DNA of 19,868 nucleotides from Bacillota bacterium. Lineage in GTDB: Bacteria; Bacillota_I; Bacilli_A; Erysipelotrichales; Erysipelotrichaceae. The stretch is from positions 1 to 19,868 of the forward strand of contig JAEZBR010000060.1 of NCBI GenBank assembly GCA_023426935.1, in the 5' to 3' direction. The position numbers were made by a program, and so were the translations under genes. Below are positions 12,983 to 19,868 of the stretch, in pieces (within the stretch, counting starts at the first letter, position 1; every line of letters starts with the position of its first letter). The notes below the pieces were generated by a model. It was not told the DNA's origin and ran no database searches. It saw nothing but the letters and a program-made list of their open reading frames with translations.

Positions 12983-15940
12983 TTATTTCATCTCCAATAC
13001 GCCTAACAAGGATCTTAGGCGGATCTTTACGGCTCCTAAATTGGTAATTTCATCAATCTTGAGTTGGGTATAATACTTACCCTTCTCTTCCAAGATCGAG
13101 CGTACTTCGTCGGTAGTGATCGCGTCAACTCCGCACCCGAAAGATACTAATTGAACTAATTGAGTATCTTCGTGTTCCGTCGCATATTGTGCCGCTTTAT
13201 ATAACCGGGCATGATAAGTCCATTGGTTTAAGACTCTGATCTTCGGATTCTTCGCCAAATGACAGACCGCATCTTCAGAAACGACCACAAAACCTAGCGA
13301 TAAAGCCAACTGGTCAATCCCGTGTCCGATCTCTTCGTCGATATGATAAGGCCGGCCGGCCAGAATCATTATCCGCTTATTATTCTGATGCGCATATTCT
13401 AAGGCTGCTTCCCCTTCAGTACGAATATCCTGCATATAGTTGCGATAAGTTTCGAATCCTTTTTTGACAGCGCGACGTACCTCAAAGACACTAAGGTCCG
13501 AGTAATATGGCTTAAGATACTGATGCAATTCTTTCGTCAATTCCTTGTCATCGTTGATATTTAAGTACGGATGCCAGAAGTTTACTTTCTTCAACTCATC
13601 GACATTTCCCGCTAGTAACTCGGCATAGTAGGCAACCACCGGACAATTATAGTGATTATCGGACTGGTGTTCATCGACATTATAACTTAAACAGGGATAG
13701 AAGATTGTCTTGACCCCTTTATTAAGCAAAGTCAGGATATGCCCGTGCATTAATTTTGCCGGGTAACAAACCGTATCCGAGGGAATCGAAAATTGTCCTA
13801 ATTCATACATGGCTTTGGTCGACATGCCGGATAATTCAACTTTGAAGCCCAAAGCAGTAAAGATGCCATACCAGAGGGGTAATAATTCATACATTCCCAA
13901 AGCTAAGGGAATACCGATCGTTCCCCGTTTTCCGCTGCCGCCTTGAAACTGTAATAATTTCTGCCGTTTGTACGCATAGAGATTCGGAACATCTTCGTTA
14001 CTAGAATGATAACCCAACGCTTTATCGCAGCGATTCCCGGAGATATAACGTCTTCCCCCGGAAAAAGTATTGATCGTCAGATGACAATGATTTGTACAGC
14101 CTTGACACTCAAGTGCCTTAGCTTCATGAGAAAAGTTCTCCAAGGAAACCTTGTCTAGGATCTTAGATTCCTTAACCCTTTGTTTAACATACAAAGCGGT
14201 TCCATAAGCTCCCATTAAACCGGCGATGGTCGGTCGGGTCACTTCTTTTCCCAACTCTCGTTCAAAGGCAGCCAAGATCGCATCATTGTAGAAGGTTCCC
14301 CCCTGCACGACAACCTTATTGCCTAGTTCTTGAGCCGAGGTAGCCCTAATGACTTTATAAATGGCGTTCTTTACGACACTTATCGATAATCCGGCGGAGA
14401 TATCGGCAATTTCAGCGCCATCCTTCTGAGCTTGTTTGACGGAAGAATTCATGAATACCGTACATCTGCTGCCTAAATCAACCGGATGTTTTGCGAACAA
14501 ACCTTGCTGGGCAAAGTCTTTGACTTCCGATCCCAAACCTTTCGCGAAGGTTTCGATAAAAGAACCACATCCGCTTGAGCAAGCTTCGTTAAGCATAATA
14601 CTGTCAATCGCCCCGTTATGAATTTTAAAACACTTGATATCCTGCCCGCCGATATCCAGAATAAAATCGACATCCGGACAAAAACATTTCGCGGCCGTAA
14701 AGTGGGCGATTGTTTCGACCACCCCTAAGTCGATATTGAAACCGTTTTTGATCAGATCTTCGCCATAACCGGTAACCGCACTGCCTTTCAAGATTATTCT
14801 CTTTGCGCCTAATTCATATATTTTCAACAACTGTTCTTTAACGATATCGACCGGATTACCTTGGTTAAAAGCGTAGTAGGTATAAATTATTTCGTTATTC
14901 TCACCAATCAAAACCAGTTTGGTAGTCGTACTGCCACAATCGATTCCCAGCCATGCCGGTCCAAAATAAGCGGATATATCGGATAATTCAACTTTATCTT
15001 TGGCATGCCGAAGCCTAAACTTCTCATATTCTTCTTCATTATTGAATAACGGCTTTAAAGTATTAACCGTCGGTTTTAGTTTAATACTGTGCCGCAAGCT
15101 TTCCGTCAAATCGTCATAAGTTACTTTTGTCCCGGCTTTATCCGCATAGATTGCCGTACCTAAACTAACCGCATAGCGTCCATATTCCGGGAAGACTGCT
15201 TCTTGATCAGTCAGTTTTAAAGTTTCTTTAAACCGTTGTTGAAGTCCTTTACAATAATATAACGGGCCGCCTAAAAATAAGACCTTCCCTTGAATTTTCT
15301 TGCCTCGGGCTAAGCCGGCGATGGTCTGATTGACTACGGCCTGATAGATACTGGCGGCAACATCACTTTTATTCGCCCCCTGATTCAGTAACGGCTGAAT
15401 ATCACTTTTCGCGAAAACTCCGCAGCGGGAAGCGATCGGATATAATTTGGTATGTTGTAAAGCTAGTTTGTCCATCTGATCATTGGTCACATTTAATAAA
15501 GTCGCCATCTGATCAATGAAAGCACCGGTTCCCCCGGCACAGGTTCCGTTCATTCTTTCGTCCGTTGTACCGTCAAAGAAGATTATCTTGGCATCTTCGC
15601 CGCCTAATTCGACAACACATTTCGTGTCCGGTTCATACTCCTTAATCAATTCCCCGACGACGAACACTTCTTGGATGAACGGTACTTCAATTCCTTTGGC
15701 TAGATCGATGCCGGCGGAACCGGAGATGGCGATAGCGAATGGCCGATCACCGGCTAATTGTTTTAGCGGTTCCAGCATGCTTAAAAGCTTCTCGCGAACC
15801 TGAGAAAAATGACGTTCATAAGCTTCGTATTTAACTTCGCCGTTTTCAATCCAGACTAACTTTGCGGTCGTCGATCCGATATCGATGCCCAAAGTCGGTT
15901 TCTGAATTCTGATCATACCTTGGCGCTTGTCCTTTTCCAT
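12983..15940 (-). CDS. double acyl-CoA dehydratase activase (BadF/BcrA type) with DUF2229-like region
   Basis: This 985-aa protein has two ASKHA ATPase activase domains in tandem. The first (about 15-270) shows LGIDIGSTTAKLV, GGEDAK and Cys134 and Cys173 in GTCAGGTGAF and SRCGVF. The second (about 330-590) shows LGIDCGSTTTKLV, GGQDIK and Cys454, Cys458 and Cys493. In known activases such cysteines hold a [4Fe-4S] cluster at the dimer interface that drives ATP-dependent electron transfer. A four-cysteine motif follows (Cys612, 615, 619, 638), then a DUF2229-like part (about 672-900) with SDTVCYPAK and YPCLSYN. AAGGAG lies before the ATG. In many Bacillota this arrangement continues into a dehydratase-like domain in one protein of about 1,400 aa; here that part is the next gene. 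The physiological substrate of this family is unknown. Confidence 0.9.
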   Translation of the reverse strand: MEKDKRQGMIRIQKPTLGIDIGSTTAKLVWIENGEVKYEAYERHFSQVREKLLSMLEPLKQLAGDRPFAIAISGSAGIDLAKGIEVPFIQEVFVVGELIKEYEPDTKCVVELGGEDAKIIFFDGTTDERMNGTCAGGTGAFIDQMATLLNVTNDQMDKLALQHTKLYPIASRCGVFAKSDIQPLLNQGANKSDVAASIYQAVVNQTIAGLARGKKIQGKVLFLGGPLYYCKGLQQRFKETLKLTDQEAVFPEYGRYAVSLGTAIYADKAGTKVTYDDLTESLRHSIKLKPTVNTLKPLFNNEEEYEKFRLRHAKDKVELSDISAYFGPAWLGIDCGSTTTKLVLIGENNEIIYTYYAFNQGNPVDIVKEQLLKIYELGAKRIILKGSAVTGYGEDLIKNGFNIDLGVVETIAHFTAAKCFCPDVDFILDIGGQDIKCFKIHNGAIDSIMLNEACSSGCGSFIETFAKGLGSEVKDFAQQGLFAKHPVDLGSRCTVFMNSSVKQAQKDGAEIADISAGLSISVVKNAIYKVIRATSAQELGNKVVVQGGTFYNDAILAAFERELGKEVTRPTIAGLMGAYGTALYVKQRVKESKILDKVSLENFSHEAKALECQGCTNHCHLTINTFSGGRRYISGNRCDKALGYHSSNEDVPNLYAYKRQKLLQFQGGSGKRGTIGIPLALGMYELLPLWYGIFTALGFKVELSGMSTKAMYELGQFSIPSDTVCYPAKLMHGHILTLLNKGVKTIFYPCLSYNVDEHQSDNHYNCPVVAYYAELLAGNVDELKKVNFWHPYLNINDDKELTKELHQYLKPYYSDLSVFEVRRAVKKGFETYRNYMQDIRTEGEAALEYAHQNNKRIMILAGRPYHIDEEIGHGIDQLALSLGFVVVSEDAVCHLAKNPKIRVLNQWTYHARLYKAAQYATEHEDTQLVQLVSFGCGVDAITTDEVRSILEEKGKYYTQLKIDEITNLGAVKIRLRSLLGVLEMK

Positions 15941-16044
15941 CGTCTCTCCTTACAATAACTCTTCTATTTTAACCTAAATATCCAAACTTAGCTTTCACAG
16001 TTGACATTAAGGCCTTTTTGTTGAGACTAGGAATAATAACCGTC

Positions 16045-16071
16045 AAAAGAAAAGCCCGGAATTCCCGGGCT
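16045..16071 (-). terminator. intrinsic terminator after the transketolase genes
   Basis: A 7-bp GC-rich stem (AGCCCGG with CCGGGCT, 16053-16071) has a five-base loop and is followed by TTTCTTTT on the minus strand. The first stem bases are shared with the TAG stop of the C-terminal transketolase gene. It separates the transketolase unit from the activase gene. Confidence 0.9.
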
Positions 16072-16990
16072 AGATCTTCTTAACGGTTTCAACAATACTT
16101 TGCGCATCCAAATGATATTTAACCAATAATTTCGCGAACGGACCGGATTCCGCAAAACGATCCTGGATTCCGATCTTGGTAATCAAACGCGGACAATACT
16201 TAACGGAAACATCGGAAATTGCGGAGCCTAAGCCTCCGATAATATTATGTTCCTCAGCACTGACAATCTTCGAATGGGTCTTTAAAACTTCCGCAATACC
16301 CTTCTCGTCGATTGGTTTTATACTGCAGACATTTACGATGGTCGGATCGATTCCGGCCGCCTGTAACTGCGGTAAAGCTTCTAAACTGGCCTGTACCATC
16401 AAGCCGGTCGCAAAAATCGCAACCTCTTTACCCTGGTGGACAATATCGATCTTACTTAGATCGAATTTATGATCCGGCTGATAAACATCTTCAACCTTCG
16501 ACCGTCCTAATCTAACATATGTCGGATTTTTCGTTTTAGAAACATAATCAATGACGGCTTTAGTCTGAGCTCCGTCACAAGGGGAATATACTTCCATTCC
16601 CGGAATAACCCGCATAATGGCAATGTCTTCGATTGCTTGGTGGGATACTCCATCCTCACCGACCGCGATTCCCGCATGGGTACCGCAGATTTTTACATTG
16701 AGATGCGGATAAGCGATACTGTTACGAACCTGTTCCCACGCTCTTCCCGTAGCGAACATCGCAAATGAAGAGGCGAACACGGTATAACCGCTAGTCGCAA
16801 AACCAGCAGCCACGCCCATCATATCCGCTTCCGCGATTCCCATATCGAAATGTCTTTGCGGACATACTTTCTTCGCCATAATCGTCATCGTCGATTTAGT
16901 CAGATCGGCATCCAGAACCACAATCTTAGGATCCTCTACGATCAGTTTCGCTAATTCTTCACCATATGCTTCTCTTGTCGCGATTGCCAT
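16070..16990 (-). CDS. transketolase, C-terminal subunit (split form)
   Basis: This 306-aa protein corresponds to the pyrimidine-binding and C-terminal domains of transketolase. GIAEADMMGVAAGFA (51-65) holds the conserved glutamate Glu54 that activates thiamine diphosphate. GTHAGIAVGEDGVSHQAIEDIA (103-124) is the conserved cofactor and substrate segment. The remaining about 120 residues form the C-terminal domain. It needs the N-terminal subunit encoded upstream, with TAA-G-ATG spacing of one base and GGAGG about 10 nt before the ATG, so the two are coupled. Transketolase moves two-carbon units in the pentose phosphate pathway, supplying ribose phosphate or recycling it. A DXS identity is excluded because a single-chain length and its motifs are absent. 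Split transketolases are common in anaerobic Bacillota. Confidence 0.92.
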   Translation of the reverse strand: MAIATREAYGEELAKLIVEDPKIVVLDADLTKSTMTIMAKKVCPQRHFDMGIAEADMMGVAAGFATSGYTVFASSFAMFATGRAWEQVRNSIAYPHLNVKICGTHAGIAVGEDGVSHQAIEDIAIMRVIPGMEVYSPCDGAQTKAVIDYVSKTKNPTYVRLGRSKVEDVYQPDHKFDLSKIDIVHQGKEVAIFATGLMVQASLEALPQLQAAGIDPTIVNVCSIKPIDEKGIAEVLKTHSKIVSAEEHNIIGGLGSAISDVSVKYCPRLITKIGIQDRFAESGPFAKLLVKYHLDAQSIVETVKKI

Positions 16991-16991
16991 C

Positions 16992-17798
16992 TTATTGTGC
17001 CTCCAGTTCTTTTAACGCCAAAGCCAATTCTTCACTGTTGGGAGCTTTACCATGCCAACCGGCTTGGTTCTCCATAAAGGAGACGCCTTTACCTTTAATA
17101 GTCTTAGCTAAAATCATTGTCGGTTTACCTTTTAATGTTTCTGCTTTTTTATAAGCCGCTTCGATTTCTGCAAAATTATGTCCGTCGATATGTAAAACAT
17201 TCCAACCAAACGCTTCAAACTTATCATCGATTGGGGTCGGATTCATTACTTTAGTAATATCTCCGTCAATCTGTAAACCATTGAAATCGACAACCAAACA
17301 AAGATTATCTAACTTATAATGAGCTGCCGCAATCGCCGCTTCCCAGACTTCCCCTTCTTCACATTCACCGTCACCGCAAAGAACATAGATCCGATGATTA
17401 TTTTCCGAAAGTTTGTTCGCCATCGCCATCCCGACCGCTGCCGCGATACCTTGACCTAAAGAACCGGTGGACATATCGACACCATCGACATAATTCATAT
17501 TGGGATGTCCCTGTAATTTCGAATCGATCTGACGATAAGTCATGAGATCTTCTTTCAAGATCTCTTTCTCAGCTAAAACCGCATATAACAGTGCCGAAGC
17601 ATGACCCTTGGACAAAACGAACCGATCACGATCGATTCCCGCCGCATTCTCCGGCGTAATATCCATAATTTTAAAATACAGGACCGTTAAGATATCCGTC
17701 GCACTTAACGCTCCACCGGGATGTCCCGAGTTAGCATGAGCAATCATCTTGAGAATATTCATTCGAATATTTCTCGCATGCATCTTTAAATCTTCCAT
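16992..17798 (-). CDS. transketolase, N-terminal subunit (split form)
   Basis: This 268-aa protein is the diphosphate-binding half of transketolase. It has SGHPGG (24-29), LSKGHAS (62-68), and the thiamine diphosphate/metal motif that starts GDGECEEG (142-149) and ends at Asn173 (DFNG). GWHGKAPN near the C-terminus is also characteristic. AGGAGG lies 5 nt before the ATG. The gene is followed with one base between by the C-terminal subunit gene, and the pair makes an active enzyme for the non-oxidative pentose phosphate pathway. It is 42 nt downstream of the SIMPL gene with no terminator between, so it may be read from an upstream promoter as well. No missing key residue is seen. Confidence 0.93.
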   Translation of the reverse strand: MEDLKMHARNIRMNILKMIAHANSGHPGGALSATDILTVLYFKIMDITPENAAGIDRDRFVLSKGHASALLYAVLAEKEILKEDLMTYRQIDSKLQGHPNMNYVDGVDMSTGSLGQGIAAAVGMAMANKLSENNHRIYVLCGDGECEEGEVWEAAIAAAHYKLDNLCLVVDFNGLQIDGDITKVMNPTPIDDKFEAFGWNVLHIDGHNFAEIEAAYKKAETLKGKPTMILAKTIKGKGVSFMENQAGWHGKAPNSEELALALKELEAQ

Positions 17799-17840
17799 TT
17801 TTCCTCCTAAATTGTTTTCTTAATTTTAACACTAAAACCA

Positions 17841-18488
17841 TCAATCTTTAATCTCATAAACAAAAGTTACGTTTTCCTGAACCTCAATATCTTTGGCTTC
17901 GATATCCATACTGTTCATCGCCATCAGCTTTACGCCTCTAGCCGCCGCTAAATTAGTTTGGGAATCGTAATTAAGATCGCCCCAGGAATAATTGATTGCG
18001 AGCAACTGACCTAACTTTACCTTGGATGCTTTACTTAAGATCTCCACTTTTTCTTTCGCATCTTCGCAGGCTTTCGCTAATAATTCTTTTTTCAAAGCTT
18101 CCGGATCTTTGATTGTAAAGTTAATCGTAAATTCCGGTTGTGCTTTACTGGCTTGGAAAGCATTCAGCGCTTTATTTAATTTTTCCATCGCATTCTCAAA
18201 ACTTAACTCCAAGGAATGAACACACCGATATCCGTCAAAGACTTTCTCGTTGGAATTATTCTGTTTATAAATATAGACGGTATTGATATTGAAATTACTG
18301 GTTTTGAGATCTTCCGGCTTAAAGCCTTCGGCAATTAACGCCTTTTTTAAGTTCTCCAGTTGTTTGGCCGCAAGATCCATCGTTTTTTGATATTCGAGTT
18401 CTTTCGCTTCCAACTCAATATTCAATCTGATACAATCCGGTTTCTGACTTGCTTTTCCCACCGCTTTAATCGTAATTGTGCGTTCCAT
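17841..18488 (-). CDS. SIMPL (DUF541) domain protein
   Basis: This 215-aa protein spans one SIMPL domain. It starts MERTITIKAVGKASQKPDCIR, like the family's opening strand with a conserved G-x-A/G-x-x-P-D pattern. A helix of the YQKTMDLAAKQLENLKKAL type and the segment DLKTSNFNI follow. Near the end come ARGVKLMAM and a last strand ending NVTFVYEI. Family members in Gram-negatives are usually exported, but no signal peptide or membrane segment is present here, so it is probably cytosolic. GAGG lies 6-7 nt before the ATG. The neighbours are an EamA transporter upstream and transketolase downstream; neither explains its job. The molecular function of the family is not established. Family assignment is confident. 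Confidence 0.88.
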   Translation of the reverse strand: MERTITIKAVGKASQKPDCIRLNIELEAKELEYQKTMDLAAKQLENLKKALIAEGFKPEDLKTSNFNINTVYIYKQNNSNEKVFDGYRCVHSLELSFENAMEKLNKALNAFQASKAQPEFTINFTIKDPEALKKELLAKACEDAKEKVEILSKASKVKLGQLLAINYSWGDLNYDSQTNLAAARGVKLMAMNSMDIEAKDIEVQENVTFVYEIKD

Positions 18489-18550
18489 CTTTTCCTCTTT
18501 TCCTGTTTATTCTTTCTTTAATTTTGGACTACTATCTTTAATTAATCAAG

Positions 18551-19417
18551 TCAGTTATTCGGATGTAAATTTTCCCGGTTAAGTAAATAGACCGCCACAA
18601 TCATGATCATTAGGCCAACCCAATAATTAAATCCCGGTATTTCGCGAAAAATAACCAAACTTAGAATCGTGGAAATGAATGGGGCTAAAGCATAGTAGGC
18701 ACTGGTCGTACCGGCGCCTAATTTTCTTTGGGCATAGATATATAAAGATACGCTTAAGCCATAACTGACAAATCCTAATAACATGATCATTACTAAATTA
18801 TAACTATCCGGCATCTTTTGCCCTAAACTCAGCGCGATGACCAAGGAACCGATTCCCGTTCCTAAGCCTTTTACAGCCGTAACTTTCAAAGGATCGTGAT
18901 CCGCCAAAGATTTCGTACAGTTATTCTCTAAGCCCCAGGCTAAGGTCGCCATAATCACAAATAATCCGCCGGAAGAAAAAGAGAAATCGCCGTCTTGCAA
19001 AGAAAGAACGATCCCGGCGATCGTGATCAGGACAATGGATATTCTTAAATTAGGTGAGATTCTTTCCTTGAAGATTAGATAAGCGATCAAAGCCGTGGCC
19101 ACAATCTCAAAGTTGCTTAATAAAGAAACGGTCGCTGAAGAAGTCAGAGACAATCCCTTCATCAAGAAGATGACCGCCAAGATATCACACATCACCATTA
19201 AGCCTAAATACTTATAATCTTTCTTTTCAAAGTGATCACTAAAATCATGCTTGAAGAGATAAATTATTAACGTTCCTAAACCGGCCCCTAAATATAACCA
19301 TGCCCCTAACATCGTAGATTCACAATCTGTCATTAACGATTTGGCGAAAGGTGCATTAAGCGCTGATAGCAATGCTGATAATATCGCGGCTACCACATAT
19401 TTCTTTTTAGAATTCAT
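18551..19417 (-). CDS. EamA/DMT-family transporter
   Basis: This 288-aa protein has ten predicted hydrophobic segments in two five-helix repeats, the drug/metabolite transporter layout. Signature pieces are SALNAPFAK near helix 1, TSSATVSLLSNFEIVATALIAYLIFKER-like sequence closing the first repeat (about 92-118), and GAGTTSAYYALAPF with FREIPGFNYWVG closing the second. The substrate cannot be named; relatives export amino acids or other metabolites. The ATG at 19417 has no clear ribosome site, and an extended -10 box ends 6 nt upstream, so the mRNA is probably leaderless or nearly so. The gene starts next to the divergent tRNA-Trp promoter region. A 62-nt gap without a terminator separates it from the SIMPL gene. 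Confidence 0.87.
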   Translation of the reverse strand: MNSKKKYVVAAILSALLSALNAPFAKSLMTDCESTMLGAWLYLGAGLGTLIIYLFKHDFSDHFEKKDYKYLGLMVMCDILAVIFLMKGLSLTSSATVSLLSNFEIVATALIAYLIFKERISPNLRISIVLITIAGIVLSLQDGDFSFSSGGLFVIMATLAWGLENNCTKSLADHDPLKVTAVKGLGTGIGSLVIALSLGQKMPDSYNLVMIMLLGFVSYGLSVSLYIYAQRKLGAGTTSAYYALAPFISTILSLVIFREIPGFNYWVGLMIMIVAVYLLNRENLHPNN

Positions 19418-19423
19418 GGCTAA

Positions 19424-19432
19424 ATCATATCA
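19424..19432 (-). promoter_or_regulatory. extended -10 box for the EamA transporter gene
   Basis: TGA followed by TATGAT on the minus strand forms an extended -10 element ending 6 nt before the ATG, so transcription should start at or within a base or two of the start codon. No good -35 hexamer is visible, which an extended -10 tolerates. This predicts a leaderless transcript. Confidence 0.5.
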
Positions 19433-19463
19433 TTTCCTATCCTAAAACCGTACATTATTTCTG

Positions 19464-19492
19464 TTGAAAACGCCTTATTTGTATGTTATCAT
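19464..19492 (+). promoter_or_regulatory. promoter of tRNA-Trp
   Basis: TTGAAA (19464-19469), a 17-nt spacer and TATCAT (19487-19492) preceded by TGT form a good housekeeping promoter with an extended -10. The expected start lies about 7-8 nt before the mature tRNA 5' end. Confidence 0.75.
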
Positions 19493-19506
19493 TCTTAAGC
19501 GGTCAT

Positions 19507-19580
19507 AGGGGTGTCGTACAGTGGTAGTACAAAGGTCTCCAAGACCTTTGATGGGAGTTCGATCCTCTCCACCCCTGCCA
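19507..19580 (+). tRNA. tRNA-Trp (anticodon CCA)
   Basis: The 74-nt cloverleaf has acceptor arms AGGGGTG and CACCCCT, a D arm GTAC-loop-GTAC with GTGGTA, an anticodon stem AAGGT/ACCTT around loop CTCCAAG with anticodon CCA, a short variable region TGAT, a T arm GGGAG/CTCTC with loop TTCGATC, and an encoded GCCA end. It reads UGG. UGA appears as a stop codon in several genes here, so the standard bacterial code applies. It has its own promoter and terminator and is the only plus-strand gene in the window. Confidence 0.97.
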
Positions 19581-19591
19581 ATTTAGAAATT

Positions 19592-19622
19592 AGTTCTTGA
19601 TTCAAATTCAAGGACTTTTTTT
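19592..19622 (+). terminator. intrinsic terminator of tRNA-Trp
   Basis: AGTTCTTG (19592-19599) pairs with CAAGGACT (19609-19616), with one T-G pair and a nine-base loop, and is followed by a run of seven T. It lies 11 nt after the tRNA CCA end. Confidence 0.88.
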
Positions 19623-19623
19623 A

Positions 19624-19656
19624 TTTGCTCACTTTTTGCTCACTTTTTGCTCGCTT
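19624..19656. repeat. three tandem 11-bp repeats after tRNA-Trp
   Basis: TTTGCTCACTT occurs at 19624-19634 and 19635-19645, and a third copy with one change (A to G) at 19646-19656. Read on the minus strand in one frame it encodes SEQKVSKK followed by TGA. That kind of lysine/serine tail recalls the C-terminal ends of tRNA-associated integrases, so it may be a remnant or an attachment-site edge. No integrase core is present here. Confidence 0.8.
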
Positions 19657-19777
19657 GTGTTATTATAGAAATGCGCGGAGAACTTATTGCATAAACAAAG
19701 AACTTATAATTGATATTTTATCAAGCAAATACGAAAACGAATTCTATCAGTAAACAATCGTGGTGCTAAGAAATGGC
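19657..19777. other. non-coding-looking stretch beside the tRNA repeats
   Basis: AT-rich sequence with short open frames only. A TATTATAG-like -10 lies near 19671 on the plus strand and is followed by an eight-codon frame that starts ATGCGCGGAGAA and ends at TAA. A second frame one base shifted stays open to 19752 without a start. I see no supported gene. The interruptions look like decay of a former gene. Confidence 0.3.
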
Positions 19778-19867
19778 CTATTTCCTAGTGAATCGTGATT
19801 CATTCAGTAATAAATGACGTATAATCCGCTCAGTTTTGGGATATTTTTCTTCATCTCTCTTAACTCT
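19778..19867 (-). CDS. partial C-terminal or broken ORF at the right edge
   Basis: On the minus strand a frame open from the window edge encodes 29 residues, including KYPKTERIIRHLLLNESRF, and stops at TAG (19780-19778). The composition looks protein-like, and the piece resembles the first helix of HTH/WYL-type regulators (an xERIIRxLLL pattern). It ends where such a protein would only be starting, so it may be truncated. A 14-bp palindrome TGAATC-GT-GATTCA (19789-19802) lies within it. Too little sequence is present to decide. Confidence 0.25.
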   Translation of the reverse strand, partial: RVKRDEEKYPKTERIIRHLLLNESRFTRK

Positions 19868-19868
19868 T

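Noticed and set aside
14436..14673. Short frames on both strands inside the activase gene
   Set aside because: They lie inside a clearly coding 985-codon frame with intact motifs.
15941..16044. Promoter for the activase gene
   Set aside because: A TAAAAT box at 15966-15971 on the minus strand exists, but no acceptable -35 at 16-18 nt was found, so it is not listed as a feature.
16070..17798. Transketolase split as a broken gene
   Set aside because: Separate N- and C-terminal subunits with a one-base spacer and a ribosome site are a normal form in many anaerobes, and all cofactor motifs are intact.

Overview
The window looks like chromosomal core sequence from an anaerobic, moderately AT-rich member of the Bacillota (Firmicutes), probably in or near the Erysipelotrichia/Mollicutes-related Bacilli. 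That placement is inference. The basis is strong AGGAGG-type ribosome sites, a split transketolase, a 2-hydroxyacyl-CoA dehydratase-type activase system, Ktr potassium uptake, an OmpR-type Pho-like two-component system, a CCA-encoding tRNA-Trp, and TGA used as a normal stop codon. All protein genes lie on the minus strand and are tightly packed; only the tRNA is on the plus strand. Genes below are given from left to right, which is the reverse of transcription order.

Positions 1-2228: a nucleoside/5-deoxypentose salvage unit of mtnA, deoD and an unreported 56-aa membrane protein that starts 2 nt after deoD. Before mtnA lies a 156-nt gap with two abutting stem-loops and a TATAAT box. Positions 2269-7060: an apparent phosphate operon. 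In transcription order it holds an 82-aa membrane protein, a Na/Pi cotransporter with a PhoU-like tail, an OmpR-type response regulator, a PhoR-like kinase and a YwaF-type membrane protein. A Pho-box-like repeat lies upstream.

Positions 7076-10477: KtrB and KtrA potassium uptake proteins with a clear terminator, then an MFS transporter. Positions 10496-11737: an SPFH membrane protein followed by a 55-aa Arc-like protein missed by ordinary ORF length cut-offs. Their promoter carries three GATATC-like boxes spaced exactly 11 bp apart. Positions 11741-15940: a double activase (985 aa) and a dehydratase-like subunit (413 aa) in one continuous reading frame, separated only by TAA directly followed by ATG.

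Positions 16045-19417: split transketolase with a terminator, a cytosolic-looking SIMPL protein, and an EamA/DMT transporter. Positions 19424-19868: promoter, tRNA-Trp and terminator on the plus strand, then three 11-bp tandem repeats and non-core-looking sequence that may be the scar or edge of a mobile element.

No CRISPR array, transposase or complete integrase is visible. The points most worth checking are the single-stop split of the activase/dehydratase frame, the helically phased operator array before the SPFH gene, the structured leader before mtnA, the two small membrane proteins, and the tRNA-flanking repeat region. I did not recognise a wholly new defence or mobile system.
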